A stretch of DNA of 59,819 nt from Thermoplasmatales archaeon. GTDB lineage: Archaea > Thermoplasmatota > E2 > DHVEG-1. Position 1 is the first letter of the stretch; the number at the start of each line of letters is the position of its first letter. Made by a program: the position numbers and the translations under genes. Positions 16,971 to 24,825 of this stretch are shown here, one piece after another. A model generated the notes under the pieces. It was not told the DNA's origin. It was given only the letters and a program-made list of their open reading frames with translations, and searched no databases. The DNA is taken from positions 1 through 59,819 of the forward strand of contig DAOVGR010000043.1 of NCBI GenBank assembly GCA_030672305.1, read 5' to 3'.

Positions 16971-17738
16971 TTATTTGTTTTTCCAAACTGGTTGTCTTTT
17001 TTCAAGGAAAGCAGCAAGACCCTCATTTGCATCGTTTGTTTTCATAAGTTCATTTAAGTAAATATCTTCAATTTTCTTAATAGAATCAGAATAATTTTGA
17101 GTAGCTCCTTCTATAAATGCTCTCTTTGTAAGCTGCAAAACAATTGCGCTATTACTTGCAAGTTTTTCATTTATAAGTTTTTCAGCTTCTTCATCAAAGT
17201 TATCAACAGGAAGTACATGATTAACAAGACCGAGTTCTTTTGCTTCAGAGGCATTTATTATATCACCCGTAACAATAAGCTCTAATGCTTTTTTACTCCA
17301 CATTAACTTAGGAAAAATTGCAGCAGCTATTGGTGGGAATACTCCAACTTTTATCTCAGGTTGCCCAAATTTGGATTTTTCTGACGCAATTACTATATCA
17401 CAAAATGTTGCAACCTCACAACCACCTCCTAGAGCGGCTCCATTTACAAGGGCTACAGTTGGGGCATTTATTTTATGGAGGTTTGTAAAAATTTCATGAA
17501 AGACATGAATCATTTCCTTTACTTTTTCTTTAGTATGATCAGATACATCAACTCCTGCTGAGAATGCCTTACCATTTGCATTGAATATTAGGACTTTTAA
17601 ATTTTTATCTTTAAATCCTTTTAATGCTTGATTGATTTCTTTCATCATCTCAATGTTAAGTATGTTTAGGGGTAAATTATTAAATGTAATTCTTCCAACC
17701 AAGTTTTTCTCTTCAATGATTATGTTTTTAAATTCCAT
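16971..17738 (-). CDS. Cyclohexa-1,5-diene-1-carbonyl-CoA hydratase (Dch/BzdW type)
   Basis: 255 residues of the crotonase superfamily. GKAFSAGVDVSDHTKEKV near residues 55-72, FHEIF, and NGAALGGGCEVATFCDIVIA near 97-116 form the oxyanion hole region. KFGQPEIKVGVFPP is characteristic of dienoyl-CoA hydratases of benzoyl-CoA degradation. The GVDVSDHT segment and the substitution of the usual acid/base region distinguish it from ordinary enoyl-CoA hydratases. It adds water to cyclohexa-1,5-diene-1-carbonyl-CoA to give 6-hydroxycyclohex-1-ene-1-carbonyl-CoA. It lies 14 bases after the Had gene on the same strand, with Oah divergent; this context strongly supports the call. Confidence 0.88.
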   Translation of the reverse strand: MEFKNIIIEEKNLVGRITFNNLPLNILNIEMMKEINQALKGFKDKNLKVLIFNANGKAFSAGVDVSDHTKEKVKEMIHVFHEIFTNLHKINAPTVALVNGAALGGGCEVATFCDIVIASEKSKFGQPEIKVGVFPPIAAAIFPKLMWSKKALELIVTGDIINASEAKELGLVNHVLPVDNFDEEAEKLINEKLASNSAIVLQLTKRAFIEGATQNYSDSIKKIEDIYLNELMKTNDANEGLAAFLEKRQPVWKNK

Positions 17739-17752
17739 TTTAGCACCTCAAA

Positions 17753-18925
17753 TCAAACAATATTAATAGTTGCCCTACCAAGTATTTTACCTGCTTCAAG
17801 ATCATGTATCGCATTTTCTAGACTATCCAATTTATAGTCCTTGTTTGTAACGAGTAAATCTAAATCAACAGTATTATTTTCTACAGCTTTTACGATTTCT
17901 TTCATTTCGTTCATTGGGCATGCCCATGTTCCATTAATCGTAATATATTTATCCATGATTTTCTGGTTAAGAAATTCTCTAACAGGTTTTGGTGGCCATC
18001 CAACTTGGATAATTGTTCGATTCTTGCTTACTGTTTCAACAGCTATTGGAAAAGTATCTGAAACTCCAGAACAATCTAGAACACAATCAACCTGGAATTT
18101 ATCTTCTGCAAAATTGGACGTAATATATCTTGCTAAACCCGAAATAGTCTTTGCCCTATCCTTACCTGATATTTCATTTATTGAAATATTATTTTCTTCA
18201 AAATATGTTTTGGAGTTCACTACATGTGTTGCCCCTAATTTTTTTGCAAATTCAAGTTTATTATCAAAAATATCGACTGCTAGCACATTCTTTGCTTGGA
18301 AATATCGTGCAGCAAGATTTACAGTTGGCCCACCAACTCCACCAACACCAAAAACAACTACGTTTTTTCCTTTTAACCAATGGGTGGATTGGTCAAATAA
18401 CTTACTTGGATTTGATGAATTTTGAATAATATGTGGTGGAACAGATCTACTTTTCAAACCATGAAATGGTGTTGAGACTGCATCTGGAATGATGCATGCT
18501 TCATCTAAAGGAACACTTTCCTTAATTTTAAAAGTGTATCTAGAAGGAACAGCAATAAATTCTGCATCACCACCATTTACACCATGACCAATAAAAATAG
18601 AATTTTTACATCTATTTGTAAGTCCCTCCTTACATGCAGGACAATTTTCGTCTCCACAGCCAGGATACACTGGTGGAATAATTACATGGTCACCAACTTC
18701 TAATGTTTTAGCAGATTTGCCAACCTCTTCAACTACCCCTGCAATTTCATGTCCAATTATTAGTGGTGGCTTGAATGGAACAAAACCACGATAAAGAGTA
18801 CGATCGGTACTGCACAATCCAGTGTATTTTGACCTTATAAGAACTTCTGATTCTTTTATAATAGGATCTTCAAAATCAGGGACAATATTTAACTCTTCTT
18901 TTCCATATAAAACAGCAGCTTTCAT
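17753..18925 (-). CDS. 6-hydroxycyclohex-1-ene-1-carbonyl-CoA dehydrogenase (Had/BzdX type)
   Basis: 390 residues of the zinc alcohol dehydrogenase family. TGLCSTDRTLYRG holds the first catalytic zinc ligand, PLIIGHEIAGVVEEVG the His-Glu of the active site, CGDENCPACKEGLTNRC the four structural-zinc Cys, and VVFGVGGVGGPTVNLAAR the NAD-binding motif. The DAVSTPFHGLKS segment is like that in Had. It oxidises 6-hydroxycyclohex-1-ene-1-carbonyl-CoA to the 6-oxo compound. The specificity is inferred largely from its place between the dienoyl-CoA hydratase and the ring hydrolase. The length is slightly above the family's usual 360-370. Confidence 0.85.
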   Translation of the reverse strand: MKAAVLYGKEELNIVPDFEDPIIKESEVLIRSKYTGLCSTDRTLYRGFVPFKPPLIIGHEIAGVVEEVGKSAKTLEVGDHVIIPPVYPGCGDENCPACKEGLTNRCKNSIFIGHGVNGGDAEFIAVPSRYTFKIKESVPLDEACIIPDAVSTPFHGLKSRSVPPHIIQNSSNPSKLFDQSTHWLKGKNVVVFGVGGVGGPTVNLAARYFQAKNVLAVDIFDNKLEFAKKLGATHVVNSKTYFEENNISINEISGKDRAKTISGLARYITSNFAEDKFQVDCVLDCSGVSDTFPIAVETVSKNRTIIQVGWPPKPVREFLNQKIMDKYITINGTWACPMNEMKEIVKAVENNTVDLDLLVTNKDYKLDSLENAIHDLEAGKILGRATINIV

Positions 18926-19021
18926 ATCTTTCCCCCGGCTTCTGTGATAAGATGAAGAGTATATAATCTTATTTGTTTAAAGGAGTGTTTAATTAAAAAA
19001 GATATAAATAATATTGACATT

Positions 19022-19033
19022 ATTCTGCATTAA
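19022..19033 (+). promoter_or_regulatory. Motif ATTCTGCATTAA in the oah promoter
   Basis: ATTCTGCATTAA lies downstream of a TATA-like GATATAAATAAT (about 18999-19010) where transcription should start, 26 bases before the oah ATG. The same twelve bases occur 26 bases before the ATG of the SDR gene on the opposite strand (22560-22571). This may be a shared operator or initiator. Confidence 0.5.
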
Positions 19034-19059
19034 TAATTCTAACTAAAGGGAGGATTAAA

Positions 19060-20196
19060 ATGTCTTTAGACTGGTTACCCAAAGATGATAAAATAAAGAA
19101 TCATGATTTATGGAGAGATGAATATTTTAGGCGTGACCCACCAAGCATAATTTATGAATTGAAACCAATTATTGACAATGAGGGAAACAAAGTTAAGGGA
19201 TTGAATTCTGCATGGATTATGCTAAATAATCCTGCTCAATACAATTCATATACAACTGATATGGTTAAAGGAGTAATTGCAGGATTTCATAAGGCATCTA
19301 TGGATCGAAGTGTAGTAGCAGCAATATTTACTGCTGTTGGAGACAAAGCATTTTGTACTGGAGGAAATACAAAGGAATATGCTGAATATTATAGTGGTAG
19401 ACCAAATGAATATGGATTATATATGGACCTATTCAATGGAATGGTTGATTCAATACTAAACTGTAAAAAACCTACTATATGCCGTGTAAATGGTATGCGA
19501 GTTGCTGGGGGACAAGAAATTGGCATGGCCTGTGATATAGCTGTTTCCTCAGATACTGCTATATTTGGTCAGGCTGGGCCAAGGCATGGTTCTGCACCTG
19601 ATGGTGGTTCTACAGATTTTTTACCATGGTATCTAGGAATTGAGGATGCAATGTGGAACTGTATTTCTTGTGAGCTTTGGTCAGCCTATAAAATGAAACG
19701 AGTTGGCCTTATTAGCAAGGTTGAACCTGTTCTAAAGCAAGGAAATAAATTCATAAGAAATCCAACAATTATAACAGATAAATATGCAGAAGATGGTGAG
19801 TTAGTATATGGTGAATTTTTAAAGGGAGAAGAATTCAAAAAAGCAAGAGAAATTATGAAATCTTCTCAAACAGATTTTGAACTGCTTGATAAAACTGTAA
19901 ACAAAATTGTTTGGACCTATACTAATCTAATGCCCGGCTGTCTGATGAAATCTATTGATGGGATACGAATGAAAAAGAAGTTTTTCTGGGATCAAACCAA
20001 ACTTGCAAACCGGCATTGGCTTTCTGCAAATATGGCAACTGAAGCATTCCTTGGTTTCCATGCATTTAACAACAGAAAAACCACAGGTAAAGATGTAATA
20101 GATTTCATAAAATATCGGCAACTCCTTGCAGAAGGACGTCCATTTGATGAAAAACTAAAAGAAGCAGTTCTGCCAAAACCTCTAAAGAAACCTTAA
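19060..20196 (+). CDS. oah: 6-oxocyclohex-1-ene-1-carbonyl-CoA hydrolase (Oah/BamA)
   Basis: 378 residues, the full Oah/BamA length. It is a crotonase-fold enzyme that hydrates the double bond and hydrolytically opens the alicyclic ring, giving 3-hydroxypimelyl-CoA. Very characteristic segments are FCTGGNTKEYAEYYSGRPNE near residues 105-124, RVAGGQEIGMACDIAVSSD near 147-165, and GQAGPRHGSAPDGGSTDFLP near 171-190. This gene is the established marker of anaerobic aromatic-ring degradation. The ATG has AAGGGAGG upstream. It is transcribed divergently from Had and Dch, and its promoter shares a 12-base motif with the SDR gene at 22533. Confidence 0.97.
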   Translation: MSLDWLPKDDKIKNHDLWRDEYFRRDPPSIIYELKPIIDNEGNKVKGLNSAWIMLNNPAQYNSYTTDMVKGVIAGFHKASMDRSVVAAIFTAVGDKAFCTGGNTKEYAEYYSGRPNEYGLYMDLFNGMVDSILNCKKPTICRVNGMRVAGGQEIGMACDIAVSSDTAIFGQAGPRHGSAPDGGSTDFLPWYLGIEDAMWNCISCELWSAYKMKRVGLISKVEPVLKQGNKFIRNPTIITDKYAEDGELVYGEFLKGEEFKKAREIMKSSQTDFELLDKTVNKIVWTYTNLMPGCLMKSIDGIRMKKKFFWDQTKLANRHWLSANMATEAFLGFHAFNNRKTTGKDVIDFIKYRQLLAEGRPFDEKLKEAVLPKPLKKP

Positions 20197-20198
20197 TC

Positions 20199-20618
20199 CT
20201 AGGGTTTTTCAATTGTGTAATATAGTTTAATTTCAGGTATTTCTTCGAAGATTCGAGGTACAACTTTTACCTTCATATCAATTTCAATCTCATTTTCTGG
20301 AATATCTCCTATCCAAGATATAAGACGTCCACCTTCTTCAAGATTAACAATTCCCAAAATATAGGGTGCGATATCTTCAAATCCTTTTGGTGCTGCAAAT
20401 ATTTTGGTGAAACTATGAAGTTTACCTTTACCTGAGTACTCTATCCATTCAAAAGTATCATCCATACATTTTAGACAATCCGCACGAGGTGGGAAATACC
20501 TCTCACCACATTTCTTACATTGAGTCCCCATTAGTTTTCCTTTTTGAAGATAATCAGAAAATTTATCTACTTTAGTATATGGTGTGAAGTTAATTTTTCC
20601 AAAGTATTTGAATGGCAT
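20199..20618 (-). CDS. DUF35 OB-fold/zinc-ribbon acyl-CoA-associated protein
   Basis: 139 residues. The N-terminal zinc ribbon has GTQCKKCGERYFPPRADCLKC (two CxxC pairs, residues about 31-50), followed by an OB-fold with GKGKLHSFTKI and APYILGIVNLEEGGRL. DUF35 proteins form complexes with archaeal thiolases and hold CoA intermediates between active sites. The gene follows its thiolase (20623-21774) with a 4-base gap and is convergent with oah. HMG-CoA synthase, the third member of the known archaeal mevalonate complex, is not in this window, so here the pair may be degradative. Confidence 0.9.
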   Translation of the reverse strand: MPFKYFGKINFTPYTKVDKFSDYLQKGKLMGTQCKKCGERYFPPRADCLKCMDDTFEWIEYSGKGKLHSFTKIFAAPKGFEDIAPYILGIVNLEEGGRLISWIGDIPENEIEIDMKVKVVPRIFEEIPEIKLYYTIEKP

Positions 20619-20622
20619 AATT

Positions 20623-21774
20623 TCACCTCCTTAAAATGTGAACAAAGGTATATTGGCCGATACCACCAACATTGTGTGTTAGTCCAATCTCTGCACCTGG
20701 AATTTGTCTTTTTCCTGCATCTCCCTTAAGCTGTTTAACGATTTCTGTAGTCATTGAAACACCTGTTGCTCCAACAGGATGGCCCTTTGCTTTAAGTCCT
20801 CCATCTACGTTTACTGGAGTTTTACCACCTATATATGATTGTTTCTCCTCAATGAATTTTCCGCCTTTACCTCTTGGACAGAAACCAAGGTTTTCATATG
20901 CCATTATTTCAGCAATTGTAAAACAATCATGAACGTCTGCTACTTGAATATTAGATGGTTTTATTCTTGCTTGTGCATATGCTTGTTTTGCAGCTTCAAC
21001 AGCACTTGGAATTTCTACAAGATTAGGCCTTCTAAGAAGAGACATCTGCGCTGAAGCTGCTCCAAGTCCTTCAAACCATATTGGTGTGTCATTGAATTTC
21101 TTTGCCAACTTTTCATTTGTCATAATTACACAGGCTGCACCATCAGCATTAGCACAACAATCAAAAACATTTACAGGAGAAGCAACATCCTCAGAACTAA
21201 GTACCCTTTCCTTTGTTACTTCCTTTTGGAAAAACGCATATGGATTCATAGCTCCATAAAAATGGTTCTTTACTGCTACAAGAGCCATCTGTTCTTTTGT
21301 TGTACCGAATTCATACATATGCCTATTAGCATATAGTGCATAGTAACCTGGAAATGTAGTTCCGAAAATTGATTCCCATTGAACGTCTCCTACTCTTCCC
21401 ATAAGAGCTAAAATTTCCTCTGTAGATAGCTCCCTCATCTTTTGAACTCCAATTACTGCCACTATATCATGTAATCCTGATTTTATTGCCATATATGCTG
21501 TTCGAATGGCAGCACTACCAGAAGCACAGGCAGCTTCAGTGAGCCAAGTAGATTTAGGATTCATTCCAACATATTCTGCAACAACTCCAGGTAGTGAACG
21601 CTGCATATGATATTCAGGAACTGACCCAACAATTAAGGCCTCGATATCTTCTCTTCTCAAATTATTTGCATCTTCTATTGCTTCTTTAAATGGTTCAAAA
21701 GCTAGTTCCTGAACTGTTGCATCACTACGGTTTCCAAATTTTCCATGACCTATACCAATAATTCCTACTTTCAC
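20623..21774 (-). CDS. Archaeal SCP-x-type thiolase (acetyl-CoA C-acyltransferase)
   Basis: 383 residues. TEAACASGSAAIR near residue 86 has the acyl-accepting Cys, VADVHDCFTIAE near 281 the conserved HDCF motif, and DGGLKAKGHPVGATG near 333 the active-site His; HNVGGIGQY ends the protein. This is the thiolase type that partners DUF35 proteins. Next to Oah and a FabG-type SDR, it is a candidate for cleaving 3-oxopimelyl-CoA to glutaryl-CoA plus acetyl-CoA, but an acetoacetyl-CoA role is equally compatible with the sequence. It is co-directional with the SDR gene, separated by 15 bases. Confidence 0.9.
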   Translation of the reverse strand: MKVGIIGIGHGKFGNRSDATVQELAFEPFKEAIEDANNLRREDIEALIVGSVPEYHMQRSLPGVVAEYVGMNPKSTWLTEAACASGSAAIRTAYMAIKSGLHDIVAVIGVQKMRELSTEEILALMGRVGDVQWESIFGTTFPGYYALYANRHMYEFGTTKEQMALVAVKNHFYGAMNPYAFFQKEVTKERVLSSEDVASPVNVFDCCANADGAACVIMTNEKLAKKFNDTPIWFEGLGAASAQMSLLRRPNLVEIPSAVEAAKQAYAQARIKPSNIQVADVHDCFTIAEIMAYENLGFCPRGKGGKFIEEKQSYIGGKTPVNVDGGLKAKGHPVGATGVSMTTEIVKQLKGDAGKRQIPGAEIGLTHNVGGIGQYTFVHILRR

Positions 21775-21789
21775 TATTTCACCAACTTT

Positions 21790-22533
21790 CTAAATGTACT
21801 GACCGCCATCAACCTTGATTACCTCACCTGTTATATGTTTGGATTTTTCACCACATAAGAAAAGAACAACGTTTGCAACATCCTTCGTTGAAGCAATGCG
21901 ACCTAATACAGTTTCATCTACTGCTTTTTGAAGGAACTCGGGTGGTATTTTTTTGGCCATTTCTGTCATTACCATTCCGGGTGCAACTGCATTGACATTT
22001 ACATTAAATTTACCTACCTCTTTTGCTAGAGCTTTGGTAAGTGAGATTATTCCACCTTTTGATGCTGAATAGTTACACTGTCCAAATTTACCTCGAAGAC
22101 CATTTATAGATGTGATGTTTACAATTTTTCCAGATCGTTGATCTTTAAAATATACAGCAGCTAATTTATTGTAAATAAAATATCCTTTAAGATTTACATT
22201 CATTACATTGTCCCAATCATTTTCATTCATCTTCCAAATTACGCGATCAATATTTATTCCAGCGTTACATATAAGAATGTCTAATCCACCAAATTCTTCA
22301 ATAACTTTTTTAAACATTCCTTCAGCATGATTATAATTAGTTACATCTGCCTTTACAATGAGACATGTTTTTCCTAATTTTTCAATTTTTTTTGCAACTT
22401 CTTGAGCCTCTGTATCATGTTTACGATAGTTGATTGCTACATTAGCGCCTTCTCGAGCAAGTTCAACTGCAATAGTAGCACCAATTCCTATACTGCCTCC
22501 TGTTATTATGGCAGATTTTCCTTTAAATTCCAT
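21790..22533 (-). CDS. FabG-type short-chain dehydrogenase (3-hydroxyacyl-CoA/3-oxoacyl reductase)
   Basis: 247 residues. The cofactor motif is GGSIGIGATIAVELA, ICNAG lies near residue 90, the catalytic Ser is in NITSINGLRG, and the Tyr/Lys pair in YSASKGG. VDGGQYI is the usual C-terminus. The family oxidises or reduces 3-hydroxy/3-oxoacyl thioesters with NAD(P). With the thiolase and DUF35 genes downstream and Oah nearby, it could oxidise 3-hydroxypimelyl-CoA. Its promoter shares the motif ATTCTGCATTAA at exactly the same distance from ATG as oah, suggesting co-regulation (inference). Confidence 0.88.
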   Translation of the reverse strand: MEFKGKSAIITGGSIGIGATIAVELAREGANVAINYRKHDTEAQEVAKKIEKLGKTCLIVKADVTNYNHAEGMFKKVIEEFGGLDILICNAGINIDRVIWKMNENDWDNVMNVNLKGYFIYNKLAAVYFKDQRSGKIVNITSINGLRGKFGQCNYSASKGGIISLTKALAKEVGKFNVNVNAVAPGMVMTEMAKKIPPEFLQKAVDETVLGRIASTKDVANVVLFLCGEKSKHITGEVIKVDGGQYI

Positions 22534-22559
22534 ATCAGCTCCTCCATTTATAGACTATG

Positions 22560-22571
22560 TTAATGCAGAAT
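22560..22571 (-). promoter_or_regulatory. Motif ATTCTGCATTAA upstream of the SDR/thiolase/DUF35 operon
   Basis: On the minus strand ATTCTGCATTAA ends 26 bases before the SDR ATG at 22533, the same spacing as in front of oah (19022-19033). This is a candidate operator or initiator for the lower benzoyl-CoA pathway. Confidence 0.5.
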
Positions 22572-22617
22572 TTTGATAGTATGCTTAACTATTATTTTAT
22601 TTTTTGGTGAAACTTTA

Positions 22618-22646
22618 AACTTGTTGAACATTCAAAAATACAAGTT
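22618..22646. promoter_or_regulatory. Nested palindrome between divergent genes
   Basis: AACTTGT (22618-22624) and ACAAGTT (22640-22646) are inverted copies, and between them TTGAA-CA-TTCAA (22624-22635) is a second palindrome. It lies in the 286-base gap between the SDR operon and the radical SAM gene, and could be a regulator site or a weak stem-loop. Confidence 0.35.
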
Positions 22647-22819
22647 CAAAAGTTGGAATAATAGCCATTTTTCTCCTCAAAATCACTTTAAGATATTTAG
22701 TCTTTCTTAATAAAATCATGGTTATCTATCAGATATTATTATTTATTATATTTTTAACCAAACATTTAAATCAAAAATACTAATTAGGGCATTACTAAAC
22801 CTTTGCTTACGGGAGGCAT

Positions 22820-24097
22820 AAAAAAACGAAAAAGATATTCATTCATACTCATTCTTGTAAATTAAGGTATTTAGATGCATCTAGAATATCTAAGTATTTT
22901 TCTCGAAATAATTACATAGTTGTTAATAAACCAAAGGATGCAGATATAATATTTTTCTTAACATGTGGAGCATTTGATCATCTTGCAGATGAGTCATTAC
23001 GTATGGTTAAAGAATTTCAAAAATATGATGCAGAACTAATCGTTGGCGGCTGCTTACCTGAAATTGAGAAAGAAAAACTAGGGACTGTTTTTCATGGAAG
23101 AATAATAAATACAAAAGATTTAGATAAAGATCCAGATAAGATGGATGATTTATTTCCAGAAAACGCAGTCAAATTTAGAGAAATAGATGATGCAAATTCT
23201 TCATATCCTAACTTAAATGAAGGTAATTTGGTTGGAGCTCTAAAAAATTTTATAGGAAACATAGGTTGGTTAGAAAAATCCCTTGTCAAGTTCCAAAACC
23301 AAATATTTAAAAGTGTTTATGGTAAACATTCTTTTTTCTATAATATTTTAGTAGATGAACCAATGTATCGAATGAGGATTTCATGGGGTTGTAATAGCAA
23401 TTGTTCTTATTGTGGAATAAAAAAGGCAATTGGTCCTCATAAAAGTAAACCTATTGAAAAAGTATTGGAGGAATTTAGATTTGGTTTAAAAAATGGTCAT
23501 AAGCATTTTATGATGAATGCTGATGATATTGGTGCATATGGAACGGATATCGGTTCTAGTTTTTCAGAATTATTAGATAAAATGACAAGTATTCCTGGTG
23601 ATTATTTCATCTCAATTGCAAATCTTAGTCCACGTTGGTTAATAAAATATATTGATCATTTTGAAGAAATCATCAGAAGAGAAAAAATCATTCGTATAGG
23701 TGTTCCTACCCAGTCTGGTAGTAATCGTATTCTAAAACTCATGAACCGTTTTCATGATAAGGAAAAAATAAAAGATGCTCTTATAAGATTAAAGACAGTT
23801 TTTCCTAAGCTGTCCTTACACACCCATATTATTGTAGGATTTCCAACTGAAACAGAAGAAGAATTTAAACAAACCTTATCTTTTATTAAGGATTGTAAAT
23901 TTAGTGCTGGTCAGCTAATGCCTTTTTCTTCTAAAACTGGCTCTGAAGCTGCAATTATTGAACCAAAAATCCCTATGGATGAGATTAATAAAAGACTGAA
24001 GTATGCTAAAAATTTCTTTAAAAGAGAAGGGTATAGTGTTAAATATAAATCCCAAGGTAGAACTTTTCTATTTGATAAACTAGATTACTTTTCTTAA
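22820..24097 (+). CDS. MTTase-like radical SAM protein, apparently without TRAM domain; start unclear
   Basis: About 425 residues. The N-terminal part is like the methylthiotransferase (UPF0004) domain, with Cys at THSC, LTCGAF and GGCLPE positions for a [4Fe-4S] cluster. The radical SAM domain has ISWGCNSNCSYCGIKKAIGP (CxxxCxxC). VPTQSGSNRILKLMNR and HIIVGFPTETEEEF are typical of MiaB/MtaB proteins that thiomethylate tRNA. The C-terminus is short and no TRAM domain is seen. The frame is open from GGGAGG (22811-22816), but no ATG, GTG or TTG occurs until 23003. ATA at 22818 would be in frame if the A7 run were A8, suggesting a missing base. Confidence 0.8.
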   Translation, partial: KKTKKIFIHTHSCKLRYLDASRISKYFSRNNYIVVNKPKDADIIFFLTCGAFDHLADESLRMVKEFQKYDAELIVGGCLPEIEKEKLGTVFHGRIINTKDLDKDPDKMDDLFPENAVKFREIDDANSSYPNLNEGNLVGALKNFIGNIGWLEKSLVKFQNQIFKSVYGKHSFFYNILVDEPMYRMRISWGCNSNCSYCGIKKAIGPHKSKPIEKVLEEFRFGLKNGHKHFMMNADDIGAYGTDIGSSFSELLDKMTSIPGDYFISIANLSPRWLIKYIDHFEEIIRREKIIRIGVPTQSGSNRILKLMNRFHDKEKIKDALIRLKTVFPKLSLHTHIIVGFPTETEEEFKQTLSFIKDCKFSAGQLMPFSSKTGSEAAIIEPKIPMDEINKRLKYAKNFFKREGYSVKYKSQGRTFLFDKLDYFS

Positions 24098-24146
24098 TTT
24101 TTTAAATATTTTATTATTACAAAACAAAATAGTAGAGTTAACAAAA

Positions 24147-24187
24147 ATATTTATATATAGCTTTATTATAGCTATAATGTAGCTATG
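24147..24187 (+). promoter_or_regulatory. bzd operon promoter with three TAGCT direct repeats at 11-bp spacing
   Basis: A TATA-like TTTATATATA (about 24150-24159) is followed by TAGCT at 24158, 24169 and 24180, spaced exactly 11 bases, the central one within ATAGCTAT. Their place over the expected start point fits a repressor that binds one face of the helix. The first gene downstream (ATG 24196) encodes a small AbrB-like protein. Confidence 0.5.
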
Positions 24188-24195
24188 GGGTTTTT

Positions 24196-24333
24196 ATGGC
24201 AAATCCATCAAAATTTGAAGTATATGGTCAAGAAATGCTTGAAAAGATAGTTAAGAAATGTGGAAATAGCGGCCGTATATACCTTCCACCAGATTGGATT
24301 GATAAAAAAGTCAAAATCATCAGGGTTGATTGA
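24196..24333 (+). CDS. Small AbrB-like/DUF2080 protein
   Basis: 45 residues, MANPSKFEVYG at the start and CGNSGRIYLPPDWIDKKVKI in the second half. The GNSGRIYLP...W-I-x-K-x-V-K pattern is that of the SpoVT/AbrB swapped-hairpin half-domain and of DUF2080 proteins, which are often called transposon-encoded. It probably dimerises and binds DNA. It is the first gene after the promoter with three TAGCT repeats, so it is a candidate autoregulator of the benzoyl-CoA reductase operon (inference). The TGA stop overlaps the ribosome-binding region of the GNAT gene. Confidence 0.7.
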   Translation: MANPSKFEVYGQEMLEKIVKKCGNSGRIYLPPDWIDKKVKIIRVD

Positions 24334-24344
24334 GGTCGTTTAAA

Positions 24345-24794
24345 ATGGCAGATACCACTATAAGACCTATGAATGGAAAAGATATTAGTCAGGCAGCTGA
24401 CATTCATAGAAAAGTTGTTAGGGGGGGACTAAGCCGAGTTATAGATTATGAAATTGAAGAGCTTTTTGTTTCTTTTATTAAAAAAACCCCTAAAACTTGT
24501 CTTGTTGCTGAAATTGATAACAATGTAGCAGGTTTTGTTATCGGTGTAATAAAAGAATGGGGATTTGGAGTAGAACGATCTGGATGGATTGAAATGATAG
24601 AAGTTGATCCAAAGCTTATGGGAAAAGGTGTAGGAAAATCTCTAGGTGAAGCTTTGATCAAATATTTTAGAGATGAAGGAATAATAGAAGTTTACACATC
24701 GGTAAGATGGGATAGTGGAGATTTAATAGCCTTTTTCAAATCCATTGGATTTGATAAAAGTAATTTTATCAATTTAGAATTTAAATCAGGTTAA
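24345..24794 (+). CDS. GNAT-family N-acetyltransferase in the benzoyl-CoA reductase operon
   Basis: About 149 residues. IRPMNGKDISQAADIHRKV is a typical GNAT N-terminus. MIEVDPKLMGKGVGKSLGEA is motif A (x-x-x-G-x-G-K/R) for acetyl-CoA, and DLIAFFKSIGFDKS is the C-terminal motif B. The ATG at 24345 is chosen over TTG 24330 because GAGGT precedes it. It is followed 31 bases later by bzdN, with Sir2 closing the same gene string, so it may be a protein lysine acetyltransferase controlling CoA ligases or the reductase. Other substrates remain possible. Confidence 0.8.
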   Translation: MADTTIRPMNGKDISQAADIHRKVVRGGLSRVIDYEIEELFVSFIKKTPKTCLVAEIDNNVAGFVIGVIKEWGFGVERSGWIEMIEVDPKLMGKGVGKSLGEALIKYFRDEGIIEVYTSVRWDSGDLIAFFKSIGFDKSNFINLEFKSG

Positions 24795-24825
24795 ATTTTA
24801 AAGATATGAAAAGGGAGTGATATTA

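Noticed and set aside
17841-18425. Plus-strand ORF of 194 codons within the Had gene
   Set aside because: Antisense shadow; the minus-strand frame has full zinc dehydrogenase motifs.
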